NCBI GenBank assembly: GCA_031425155.1
Contig: JANPIV010000017.1
Span: 62,001-126,000, forward strand
Direction: 5' to 3'
Origin: M3007 sp031425155
GTDB lineage: Bacteria; Bacteroidota; Bacteroidia; Chitinophagales; Saprospiraceae
Length of the DNA: 64,000 nt
Made by a program: the position numbers and the translations under genes. Positions 34,123 through 40,796 of the stretch are shown in pieces; positions within the stretch are counted from its first letter, which is position 1; each line of letters starts with the position of its first letter. The notes under the pieces were generated by a model. It was not told the DNA's origin and searched no databases. It worked only from the letters and a program-made list of their open reading frames with translations.

Positions 34123-35484
34123 ATGTCTATTATTTCAACTAACGGCGCAAGTCTGCGTCTTGAAAATATTCAAGTGCTGCCGGGCCTGGGTAGTGGTGTC
34201 GTCACGAGGGACGGTAAGTCTAACGTCCCTCCAAATGACAATTTACCTTTTTCCTACGTCATTGGCCACGAAATACCCCCTTTTATCGAAAATCGTGGCC
34301 ACGCCAGCCAACGCCGCTTTAACGCGGTTCCCGATCAATCTATTTTTAAAAATCAACCCTCTTTACTGGTTAACTGCGATTGGCTCACCCTCCGCTGTGT
34401 TGACACTTTGAAGGGGCTAACCTTCACTGATGGTATTTTGATTGTTCCTAACAGTCCCTACCGTCTTCAACTTATGGATTATGGAACTCCCTTGTTCAAA
34501 CAGATTTGTAAAGTGTTTTGGGATGAAACTGCCATTGCCGAAATACAATTTGATTCTCGTATGGCCGTCAATGCTGATACGATGTACATCAAATATGAAA
34601 ACTTTATATTTTACGATGTGCAGTGCATGGAGCGAGTTTCGGGCGATTCATCAGTTTTTGGTCGCCTTTTTGTCGCTCTGCATACAACGGTTCTTTCTAT
34701 TACTCGCCTTGACATTTGCGTGGACGGTGTTGATTTTACCGATTTTATATCTGACTTTCAGGCCGGTAAATATGAAAAAATAAAGTTAGATAATGTAAAA
34801 GTAATGCGCTTCGGCGCGAACGCTGCCGCGTTAGACTATTTTACTATCGGTTCAAGGGGCGGCAAAAAATACGGCTGTTGTTATAACAAAACCCGTGAAA
34901 TAGCCGAAAAAGGAAACAAAAAGGGCTATATAAACGAGTACTTCCGGGCCAACGGCTTCGATCTCGACAAAGATACCTGGAGGTTTGAGATTCGCCTAAA
35001 CAGCGAAGCACTCAAAGACTTCTCGCAGCATCATTTCGACGAAACAACCCTGGAAACGCCAAATTTGCTCCGGTTGTTTTTGTCTTCCCTGGAAAACTTC
35101 TTTGAGTTTGTCCCGACTGATAGTAAAGATTCGCGCCGATCACGCCGCGAAAAGGTGGATTTATTCGCCTTTACCGATGCCCCTCCGCTTCTGGTGCGCG
35201 TAAAACGTCAACTGCTCGAAGGCACCCGCACTGCTAAAGTTATGGTTAAGCGGCATTTACGCGATGCTTATTTATCCAGCGTCCCGCAACTGGCCTGGCT
35301 CAACCTGGCTGCCGCAAAGGAAATAGTTACCTCCTATTGTCTGGAAAATTGGGTTACGCTGCGCCGCTCCGTTATCGAAAGGGATATTGCCTCTTATGCC
35401 AGTGCGCGGAATGTCGACATAAATCCTGACCTACTTTTTGACATAGTGCAGGACATAAATAATAACTCTCTCACATTTCAATAA
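34123..35484 (+). CDS. Rep_trans-family replication initiation protein
   Basis: A 453-aa protein with the Rep_trans (RstA/pT181-type) pattern: ITRLDICVD at about residues 193-201, TIGSRGGKKYGCCYNKTREI at 241-260 and WRFEIRLNSEAL at 286-297. In this family the first motif belongs to the metal-binding core, the second to the YIGSR-type strand with the nicking tyrosine nearby, and the third to the conserved Arg/Glu strand. It would nick the replicative form at the origin and start rolling-circle synthesis. The start at 34123 is the first ATG after a TTG at 34117. The ending overlaps nothing and the 60-aa HTH gene follows after 11 bases. The N-terminal 80 residues are extra to the core and may hold DNA-contact functions. 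Confidence 0.8.
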   Translation: MSIISTNGASLRLENIQVLPGLGSGVVTRDGKSNVPPNDNLPFSYVIGHEIPPFIENRGHASQRRFNAVPDQSIFKNQPSLLVNCDWLTLRCVDTLKGLTFTDGILIVPNSPYRLQLMDYGTPLFKQICKVFWDETAIAEIQFDSRMAVNADTMYIKYENFIFYDVQCMERVSGDSSVFGRLFVALHTTVLSITRLDICVDGVDFTDFISDFQAGKYEKIKLDNVKVMRFGANAAALDYFTIGSRGGKKYGCCYNKTREIAEKGNKKGYINEYFRANGFDLDKDTWRFEIRLNSEALKDFSQHHFDETTLETPNLLRLFLSSLENFFEFVPTDSKDSRRSRREKVDLFAFTDAPPLLVRVKRQLLEGTRTAKVMVKRHLRDAYLSSVPQLAWLNLAAAKEIVTSYCLENWVTLRRSVIERDIASYASARNVDINPDLLFDIVQDINNNSLTFQ

Positions 35485-35495
35485 TTTATAATCTT

Positions 35496-35678
35496 ATGAC
35501 AGGTCTAACAAAGTACTCTCTTGCTTCCAATCTTCAAATTACCATCAAAACCCTGCGTACTTGGGTGCGCTCTTACTGTGACAGCCAACCCGACCCAAAT
35601 TTGTATGAGGTGTACCTTTCCCATCGGGTTCTGCCTCCCTTCCTGGCCGGTCGCTTGTGCGCTCATTTTGGTCTCTAA
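35496..35678 (+). CDS. Small helix-turn-helix-like protein
   Basis: A 60-aa frame between rep and the hairpin upstream of the capsid gene. Residues about 8-28 (SLASNLQITIKTLRTWVRSY) look like the two helices of a MerR/excisionase-type winged helix, and the rest is a short beta or helix (YEVYLSHRVLPPFLAG). A DNA-binding switch for early or late transcription is plausible; no biochemical evidence is available from sequence. Confidence 0.5.
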   Translation: MTGLTKYSLASNLQITIKTLRTWVRSYCDSQPDPNLYEVYLSHRVLPPFLAGRLCAHFGL

Positions 35679-35730
35679 CTGGACGTATCTGAACATAAGT
35701 GAACCTAACTGCACGTAACAGTACATTAAC

Positions 35731-35789
35731 ATTTTGAGCGAGATAAATATTTGTGCTTTCAAATCACACTTCTTTATCTCACTCAAAAT
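35731..35789 (+). promoter_or_regulatory. Hairpin and short direct repeats upstream of the capsid gene
   Basis: Arms 35731-35747 and 35773-35789 pair at 16 of 17 positions (ATTTTGAG, GAGATAAA and complement) around a 25-base loop, ending ten bases before the capsid ATG. Just upstream, TAACTGGACGTA and TAACTGCACGTA occur as near-identical direct repeats at about 35677-35690 and 35707-35720. These could bind the small HTH protein or regulate late-gene expression. Confidence 0.5.
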
Positions 35790-35798
35790 CATTTAACA

Positions 35799-36671
35799 AT
35801 GATCGTTAAACAACTTGTCGCGGGCAATACTCTTCCTTCTGGGAAACTGATCGCGGACATTCAGTTTTCAGTGCAAAAACTGATTCTGAAATTCACCTTC
35901 GCTGCGGCAACGTATGCCACTCGCGCCCTGGCCGTTACGGCTTTGATGAATGCCCGCGTAACGGGTTACCTCACGGCTAAAGATTCCAGCCAAATTTCTC
36001 TGTTTACTCAGGTTCCATTGCTCACGCTTATGGAAAAAAGCCAAAACGGTGAAGGCACTCTGTTGCTGGATGGTTCGGCTGCTAACGGTGTGACCTCTGT
36101 CCGGGGCTGCATTGATCTCTGTCCTGCTGGCGGTTTGCCAATGATGGACGACCAGAATTTTCACTTGGAAATTGAAAACCTGAACACTGCCGCAACCTCG
36201 CTGTACACGGTTTACGGGCAAGAAACCCCTATTCGTGATTTTCAGGTGGAAAAAGTACAATCTCTCGCCGTTCCGCAAGGGCAGGTGGAAAAAACTTTTA
36301 CCATGAACGAAGTGGACACGTTGGCCCTTCCCGTCTCGGCTGGTGTGTTGAAGGAAATTCGCTTGAACTATACCAACGGCGTAACTGTGCGCTTTGTGGA
36401 AGAGGAACTGGAGCAACTGGCTTATGATCTGAACGACTATGCCGCGGCTGGTTTCTTTGAGGCTCCCGGTTTCTTGAATCACTACGTTTTGGGTGTAGAA
36501 AATGCCGTTTCGATCAACGTCACCACCAACGGCTCTCCGTACACTTTCTACGCCTTCGGTGCTGCTGTGGCCGATAAGCCTTCCACGGCTGCCGCTACCA
36601 ATACCAAACTGGCGGACACTACGTCCGCTGCTACCATCATCGCTGCTCAACAGGTAGAAGCAAAATCGTAA
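35799..36671 (+). CDS. Candidate major capsid protein (possible double jelly roll)
   Basis: A 290-aa protein with no signal peptide and no membrane span. It reads as two halves of similar beta-rich pattern: the first around LPSGKLIADIQFSVQKLILKFTF (near residue 12-35) and the second around LALPVSAGVLKEIRLNYTNGVTVRF (near 170-195), each followed by long polar loops. The C-terminus is a disordered Ala/Thr-rich tail. Size and internal repetition suit a double jelly-roll capsid protein such as those of PM2 or FLiP (about 270-330 aa). It is the first and largest gene of the late block, followed three bases later by a membrane protein. Identification rests on size, layout and pattern only; structure prediction is needed. 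Confidence 0.5.
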   Translation: MIVKQLVAGNTLPSGKLIADIQFSVQKLILKFTFAAATYATRALAVTALMNARVTGYLTAKDSSQISLFTQVPLLTLMEKSQNGEGTLLLDGSAANGVTSVRGCIDLCPAGGLPMMDDQNFHLEIENLNTAATSLYTVYGQETPIRDFQVEKVQSLAVPQGQVEKTFTMNEVDTLALPVSAGVLKEIRLNYTNGVTVRFVEEELEQLAYDLNDYAAAGFFEAPGFLNHYVLGVENAVSINVTTNGSPYTFYAFGAAVADKPSTAAATNTKLADTTSAATIIAAQQVEAKS

Positions 36672-36674
36672 CTC

Positions 36675-37046
36675 ATGGGTCTGCTCAAAAACATTTTCAA
36701 GAAAAAACCCGGTGGTAGTGTGGTGGGTAACCTCCTGCGCGGTGTGGCCGATAAATTTACGGGTGGCCTTGCCAGTCAGATTTTCAAGCCCAAAATTGCT
36801 GCTGGCGGCATTGATCAGGACGAATTGCAAAAAAGCATTCAGAATGGTATTGGCGGTTTGCTGGCCCAACAACAGCAAAAACAAATTCAAACCATTGTTC
36901 CCGGCGACTTGCCACAAAAAGAATCTCTCATGGATAAGTTGAAAGGCATTTCAATGTACATGTGGGGCGGTATTGCTGCGGCTCTGGGCCTGGTGTACTA
37001 CTTCTTCATTCGTACTTCCAAAAAAGGCGGTTATCGTCGTCGCTAA
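36675..37046 (+). CDS. Prophage single-span membrane protein
   Basis: A 123-aa protein. A glycine/hydrophobic amphipathic first half (MGLLKNIFKKKPGGSVVGNLLRGVADKF) is followed by a Gln-rich linker (LLAQQQQKQIQTIVP) and a C-terminal membrane span at about residues 90-111 (MYMWGGIAAALGLVYYFFI), ending in a basic GGYRRR. The architecture fits a small membrane-associated virion protein lying under a capsid. It begins three bases after the capsid stop. Confidence 0.55.
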   Translation: MGLLKNIFKKKPGGSVVGNLLRGVADKFTGGLASQIFKPKIAAGGIDQDELQKSIQNGIGGLLAQQQQKQIQTIVPGDLPQKESLMDKLKGISMYMWGGIAAALGLVYYFFIRTSKKGGYRRR

Positions 37047-37120
37047 ATCAATAGGGTAGGGGCGCGCTAAATGCAAAAGTGGCCCCTCCCTCATTTTCTC
37101 AAACTCAAATTCAATTTTCT

Positions 37121-37573
37121 ATGAATGAATGGTATAACGATCGTTACGACGATCGTCCACGTAGTAACCGCAACAATGGCCGTCCTGATTATCGTATGGC
37201 CAATGATCGTTATAACGATCGCCGGGGCGGTGGCCGTTCCAACGATCGGCGCGAAACCCGAAAACATTCCGGCTGCGCCTTCGGTGTCTCCAAAGAGACG
37301 GGCAACGAATGGATGAATGGTTGGAACTATTCCCGACAAAACGGTATGGTTAAATTCGTGGCCTCTCCCTCGCCAAAAGTTAACGGCGGGCCAAATACCG
37401 ACGCATGGTGCGCGAAAGTGACCGTTGGCAAACAGGCCCCTTACCTGCTCACCTGCTTTCTTACTAAGGGTACTAAACGCCTCACCTTCCCTGACTTGGG
37501 TATGGTGGCTAATGCTTCCGCGCCAAACGGTGGCTATTGGGGCAAATTCACTCAGTCAAAAAATCGCCGCTAA
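37121..37573 (+). CDS. Prophage protein with Asp/Arg/Asn-rich N-terminus
   Basis: A 150-aa protein. The first 50 residues are low complexity and rich in Asn, Asp, Arg and Tyr (NDRYNDRRGGGRSNDRRETRK), probably disordered and nucleic-acid binding. The rest is a compact domain with WMNGWNYSRQNGMVKFVASPS, WCAKVTVGKQAPYLLTCFLT and GYWGKFTQS, suggesting an OB-like or beta domain, though no family is recognised. The frame opens upstream at 37079, but 37121 is the first ATG. CGATCG and AACGATCG motifs recur in the N-terminal codons. An ssDNA-binding or genome-packaging role is a guess. Confidence 0.5.
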   Translation: MNEWYNDRYDDRPRSNRNNGRPDYRMANDRYNDRRGGGRSNDRRETRKHSGCAFGVSKETGNEWMNGWNYSRQNGMVKFVASPSPKVNGGPNTDAWCAKVTVGKQAPYLLTCFLTKGTKRLTFPDLGMVANASAPNGGYWGKFTQSKNRR

Positions 37574-37576
37574 ATC

Positions 37577-37732
37577 ATGGACATACTGAATAAAATCTTC
37601 GGCGACACGCCCGGCAAATTGGAAAAGTGGTACAACTGGACGGGGGTTGCGATTCCCGTTACCACGCTGCTGCTGCTGGTCGTTGTCATTCAAAACTTTT
37701 TTATCATTCCTTCTAAAACTCGTCGTCGCTAA
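37577..37732 (+). CDS. Prophage small single-span membrane protein
   Basis: A 51-aa frame: MDILNKIFGDTPGKLEKWYNWTG, then a hydrophobic span VAIPVTTLLLLVVVIQNFFII (about 24-44), ending SKTRRR. The last base of its stop codon region overlaps the next ATG (TAATG). Too short for standard gene finding but strongly supported by spacing and by the single-span-plus-basic-tail pattern also seen at 36675. Confidence 0.6.
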   Translation: MDILNKIFGDTPGKLEKWYNWTGVAIPVTTLLLLVVVIQNFFIIPSKTRRR

Positions 37733-37866
37733 TGAATATCATCGGCACTATTAAAAGTTTTCGCTCTTTCCTGGATTACGGAAAAATTGTTCGTGTGGTA
37801 CTCGCTACCCTGGACTTCTTCTTCGACGAACTCGACCGTACTTACCCCTCAAATACTCCTGCCTAA
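37732..37866 (+). CDS. Prophage small protein, unknown
   Basis: A 44-aa frame starting within a TAATG overlap and ending within another TAATG overlap with the muramidase-like gene. Contains an amphipathic/hydrophobic middle (IVRVVLATLDFFFDELD). Supported by the coupled start and stop; no function can be proposed. Confidence 0.5.
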   Translation: MNIIGTIKSFRSFLDYGKIVRVVLATLDFFFDELDRTYPSNTPA

Positions 37867-38420
37867 TGTCAGGCTTTAAGGTCATTCTCGCAATGATTGG
37901 CGCGTTGCTGCTGGTGCCCAAAAGGGTACTGGCGGCTTACGTTCCGGCAGTAGTCGCTACCTCTACCGATGTGAGTAGTACAGATGTTTCGGCGGCTATG
38001 AAAACCAGTTATTTAGGCCAAAAGGGTGTTCCTGCTATTCGCAACAATAACCCGCTGAATATTCGCAAATCTTCCAACGCTTGGAAAGGTAAAATCTCTC
38101 CTTCTGCTGACCCAAATTTTGAGCAGTTTAATTATTGGGTGTATGGCCTTCGGGCTGCTATTATCAACCTGCGCACGTATTACAACCGGGACAAGTTGAC
38201 TACTATAAGGGGAATTGTAAATAAGTGGGCTCCTTCGGTAGAAAATGATACTTCTGCTTATGTTGCTTTTGTTTCTGTTAATTCTGGCATTCCTGAAAGT
38301 AGTCCTATTATCTGGAACAAGGAAACGGTGTATAAACTGGTAAGTGCTATGGCTAAAATGGAAGCCGGAAAGGACACTATTACAAGGGCGCATTTCGATG
38401 CTGCCTGGTCACTCGTTTAA
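37866..38420 (+). CDS. Muramidase-like / 'structural protein P5'-type lysin
   Basis: A 184-aa protein with an N-terminal hydrophobic segment (about 4-24, FKVILAMIGALLLVPKRVLAA) and a domain from about residue 55 that opens PAIRNNNPLNIRKSSNAWKG. It also contains FEQFNYWVYGLRAAIINLRTYY and NKWAPSVENDTSAYVAFV. This matches the family often annotated 'structural protein P5', used in phage entry or lysis as a peptidoglycan-cleaving virion component. A membrane anchor plus muralytic domain is also how lipid-containing phages such as FLiP or PM2-like viruses equip virions. It is translationally coupled to the preceding small gene. Confidence 0.65.
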   Translation: MSGFKVILAMIGALLLVPKRVLAAYVPAVVATSTDVSSTDVSAAMKTSYLGQKGVPAIRNNNPLNIRKSSNAWKGKISPSADPNFEQFNYWVYGLRAAIINLRTYYNRDKLTTIRGIVNKWAPSVENDTSAYVAFVSVNSGIPESSPIIWNKETVYKLVSAMAKMEAGKDTITRAHFDAAWSLV

Positions 38421-38432
38421 AGAACTTCTCTA

Positions 38433-38903
38433 ATGAAAAATAAGAAATTCGATTTTTCCGATCCTTCCAACTGGGTTTTTATAGTGGTTGGCTTTCTGCT
38501 ATTGCGCAAGGCGTTGCCTGTGGTATTGCCAACCTTACTCTCTATGTTTGGCAAACTGACCGGATGGGAAAAGGCACATGCTACGGCTGCGGCCAAACAG
38601 CAGGAAGATTTAGCCGAACGCGTTTTAAGGGATAATCCCCAGCAGTATGTTTTGTCTAATGGCCAAACCATCACTCGTGAACGGGCTGTTTCGGATGCTC
38701 GAAGGCTTCACGCTGCTCTACGGGAAGGCTGGTTTGGTACTGACGAAGCGGCGGTTTATAATACGCTTTCGGAGTACAAACCTGCTCCTTTTAAATTTAT
38801 GGGTACTATGTACGCGCAAGCCTTTGGACGGGTTTTGTCCGACGATTTAGAGCGGTACCTGTCTGCTTCGGAAGTGGCACCTTTAAAATGGTTGTACGTA
38901 TGA
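38433..38903 (+). CDS. Membrane protein with annexin-repeat-like C-terminus
   Basis: A 156-aa protein: one or two hydrophobic segments (about 13-38), a helical linker, then about residues 85-145 reading ARRLHAALREGWFGTDEAAVYNTL and an alpha-helical sequel ending FGRVLSDDLERYLS. The GTDE in 102-105, the following helix spacing and the final FGRxLxxDLExYLS match one annexin repeat closely. Annexins bind Ca and membranes. A single repeat after a membrane span in a phage structural block suggests a membrane-associated virion protein, but the similarity is from memory and unscored. Confidence 0.6.
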   Translation: MKNKKFDFSDPSNWVFIVVGFLLLRKALPVVLPTLLSMFGKLTGWEKAHATAAAKQQEDLAERVLRDNPQQYVLSNGQTITRERAVSDARRLHAALREGWFGTDEAAVYNTLSEYKPAPFKFMGTMYAQAFGRVLSDDLERYLSASEVAPLKWLYV

Positions 38904-39094
38904 TGCACAAATTCCACTACTCCGACATTTACGCTGCGCTCTGGACGTTCGCGATCTGGTTCTCGACGCACGGCGTTGGCTCCTTCTGTCTGGCCCTCGC
39001 TTGCTCGGTGGCTGCCGTTATTGGCAACCGCCTGGGTAACCGTCTGGCCGATAAATATTTACCTTTAAAACGCACTAAAAATGCAACTCTCTGA
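38900..39094 (+). CDS. Prophage small membrane protein, holin-like
   Basis: A 64-aa frame starting in an ATGA overlap with the preceding gene. It has two close hydrophobic segments (about 11-26 and 30-44, AALWTFAIWF and FCLALACSVAAVIG) and a basic C-terminus, the plan of a small holin or structural membrane protein. It overlaps the next ATG by 14 bases. Coupled at both ends, hence probably real. Confidence 0.55.
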   Translation: MMHKFHYSDIYAALWTFAIWFSTHGVGSFCLALACSVAAVIGNRLGNRLADKYLPLKRTKNATL

Positions 39095-39836
39095 TAAAGT
39101 CATAGTGTCCGCTTTGCCTGTTATGTCGGGTTCCTTGCCTACCGTGGGCGTGTATCAATTTACAATCCCCTTGTTGTCGGTAGTGCTTGGTTTTAATTTT
39201 TTGAATCCGGGTGTTTACTATTCCATTTCTGAAGTTGAGGAGGTGGCCGCCGTACAAACTTTGCTGAATACTGCTTTTCCTGGTTCTACCGTTCAGTATG
39301 CCCCCGGTGGCACAAGTTCGATTGTTATCATTGTCCCTATTCCCCCCGGTTTGCCCACGACTTTGGTCTATTCTGCCTCTGGCACTCCCCCTTTTACTAC
39401 TTTGCAGGGGGTGTTTTTGCGTGTTGCTCCTGCTGGCGGCGCGATCATGAAATACTATGTCGAATCTATTTACCCTTTTATCCCGGTCTGCTTTCGTATT
39501 ACGATCGGTTGGGCCAAAACGCCAACCGAAGGCACTGCTCCCGTTATTACCTATGGGTTTCATAATGGTGGTAACGTGGCGGATGTTATTCAGGCGTGTA
39601 CTTTTCGGGATTACGATATGAACGGCGCGTTTTCTGAATGTGGTGCTAACGGTGGAAGTCCCTTTTATCATCCGGTGGTTCCAATTTCTGACTTCCGCTA
39701 CTTCTCTGCTGAAATGCGTCTGCGCGAAGGGTTGCACTACTTGGCTGTGACTTCGGAGTTTGCCCTTTATCATGGTTTGGGGCCACTGGCTGGCGGTATT
39801 GGCGCAGAATGTATCGTGGTGCAGTTCATTCCGTAG
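39081..39836 (+). CDS. Large beta-rich late protein of the prophage (candidate spike/vertex)
   Basis: A 251-aa protein without a signal peptide. Beta-strand-like blocks with Gly/Pro turns dominate (VGVYQFTIPLLSVVLGF, SIVIIVPIPPGLPTTLVY, GAIMKYYVESIYPFIPVCFRITIGW, LHYLAVTSEFALYHGLGP). It is the last gene of the late block and is followed by the terminator-like hairpin at 39924-39948. Position and composition would fit a receptor-binding or vertex protein, but no family is recognised. Confidence 0.5.
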   Translation: MQLSDKVIVSALPVMSGSLPTVGVYQFTIPLLSVVLGFNFLNPGVYYSISEVEEVAAVQTLLNTAFPGSTVQYAPGGTSSIVIIVPIPPGLPTTLVYSASGTPPFTTLQGVFLRVAPAGGAIMKYYVESIYPFIPVCFRITIGWAKTPTEGTAPVITYGFHNGGNVADVIQACTFRDYDMNGAFSECGANGGSPFYHPVVPISDFRYFSAEMRLREGLHYLAVTSEFALYHGLGPLAGGIGAECIVVQFIP

Positions 39837-39923
39837 CCCTTCATTAACTGACCAAACGGGCGGCCGGGTGAATCTCTGGAGAATTCCTTCGGTTAAAGCC
39901 CCAAAATACCTAACGGGGGATTT

Positions 39924-39948
39924 TAAGGGGGCGGCATTAGCCCCCTTA
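39924..39948 (+). terminator. GC-rich hairpin after the late genes
   Basis: TAAGGGGGC (39924-39932) pairs with GCCCCCTTA (39940-39948) around loop GGCATTA. It is about 90 bases after the last late gene. The T tract behind it is weak (TATATCC), so it may act as a terminator or as a structural hairpin of ssDNA. Confidence 0.55.
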
Positions 39949-40164
39949 TATCCGTCAAAAACGCGGATTGAATGCGTTGTTAGTGTTTAAAACAATTTTA
40001 CCCCTTTTCGACCTGGTGGCCGCGCCGCGCCCGATGGATCTACCCCTAAAATGGCCGGGAATTGTTTTAAAAGTTGCCTGGCTGGAAAAATCTGAAAACA
40101 CAATTTGTTTTAATCCTCGGTCGCCACAACTTGGCCCGCTTATTGTTTTGTCATACTGCCGACC

Positions 40165-40205
40165 AAAAGCAAATCATTTAACGAAAAATTAAATGGTTTG
40201 CTTTT
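40165..40205 (+). repeat. 17-bp hairpin near the right dif
   Basis: AAAAGCAAATCATTTAA (40165-40181) pairs with 40189-40205 at 16 of 17 positions, the exception being a G-T wobble-type mismatch, with loop CGAAAAA. Symmetric AT-rich ends make it a terminator candidate on either strand or a packaging signal of the ssDNA genome. Confidence 0.6.
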
Positions 40206-40254
40206 ATATTTGCGCGTCCTTCCGGCTCCTGGGTCGGTTTTTTTCACCCGGTGT

Positions 40255-40282
40255 GCGTTCTATAATTTATATTATGTTAAAT
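40255..40282 (+). other. Chromosomal dif site (XerCD recombination site), right prophage boundary
   Basis: XerC arm GCGTTCTATAA (40255-40265), central TTTATA (40266-40271), XerD arm TTATGTTAAAT (40272-40282). The XerD arm equals that of Escherichia coli dif, and the inner five bases of the XerC arm (ATAA preceded by T/C) and the central region differ little from it. dif lies in the replication terminus and is where XerC and XerD resolve chromosome dimers. The site is intact, so dimer resolution should still work with the prophage in place. Confidence 0.85.
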
Positions 40283-40796
40283 AAAAGGAAAGATTTTGTC
40301 CAAACAACGTTGTACCATCCGGATGAAATGTATTCATAATAGTGTCGGAATCAATCCAAAAATATCCTGCTGGAATAACGTGGAGGTTGCCTCGAATTTC
40401 TGTGCCGCTGCTACGCTATGCGTCCATTATTTATTCGCCAACAGCCCTGCCACAAAAAATTTTTATGCGAAAAGTAACCCGAAAACGGATTTTTGTCTTT
40501 CTCTGTCTGAATTCCCCCCTTATTGAAGAAAATACGCAACGTTCATATAAGTTAAATTGGTTGAAAATATTAATCTTAAATATCTGATTTTCAACTATTT
40601 AATATAGTTAATACTCTTCCTTAATCTACGCACTTCAGAATATTTACTCCGGGTCTCCCGACATGAAAAGTCACTGATTCTCGCCGTAAGCATTTGATTT
40701 TCTCTGCTCGCATAACTTATCCAGCAAGCGCATGCTTGTCTGGAAAAAGTTGTTTTTGCGGTTATTAATGTTATTTCCTTATCTGAATTCGCTTAC
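40283..40796 (+). other. 514-bp non-coding stretch before the giant adhesin gene
   Basis: No gene is supported; the short frames after 40296 show no features. The stretch is AT-rich and contains a 9-bp inverted repeat GTTGAAAAT (40560-40568) with ATTTTCAAC (40587-40595). The promoter of the 22-kb adhesin gene must lie here, but I do not see a clear Bacteroidota -33/-7 box. The ATG at 40797 is followed at once by a signal peptide. Confidence 0.5.

Larger units (their letters stand above)
39837..40254 (+). other. Prophage non-coding end, candidate origin/packaging region
   Basis: 418 bases without a convincing gene (two short frames here have no features). It holds the terminator-like hairpin at 39924-39948, a 12-bp inverted repeat TTTAAAACAATT (39987-39998) with AATTGTTTTAAA (40060-40071) enclosing a GC-rich core (GGCCGCGCCGCGCC), and the long hairpin at 40165-40205. 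Rolling-circle phages keep their nick site and packaging hairpins in such a stretch; placement is by inference. Confidence 0.55.
32620..40265 (+). mobile_element. dif-integrated prophage (IMEX), candidate FLiP-like membrane-containing ssDNA phage
   Basis: The segment lies between two dif-derived sites and contains no host-type genes. In order it has four small unknown genes, a small opposing membrane-protein gene, a Rep_trans initiator, a small HTH-like protein, a capsid candidate, a run of tightly overlapping small membrane proteins, a muramidase-like protein, an annexin-repeat-like protein and a large beta-rich protein, then a hairpin-rich non-coding end. No integrase, terminase, portal, tail or Zot/pI ATPase is visible; integration would rely on host XerCD. 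Size (about 7.65 kb) and gene order are compatible with FLiP-like phages (circular ssDNA of about 9 kb, lipid-containing capsid). That relationship is inferred from layout and not from sequence comparison. Confidence 0.75.

Noticed and set aside
39968..40192. A 74-codon plus-strand frame at the prophage end
   Set aside because: It runs through the inverted repeats and hairpin region without any protein-like pattern.
32620..40265. Identification as a filamentous inovirus
   Set aside because: Rep_trans and dif integration would fit, but no Zot/pI ATPase or 30-60-aa coat gene is seen, while a 290-aa capsid candidate and a muramidase-like protein are.
40296..40526. A 76-codon plus-strand frame after dif
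   Set aside because: No motif, odd composition with many rare Cys and no conserved spacing to neighbours; probably chance.
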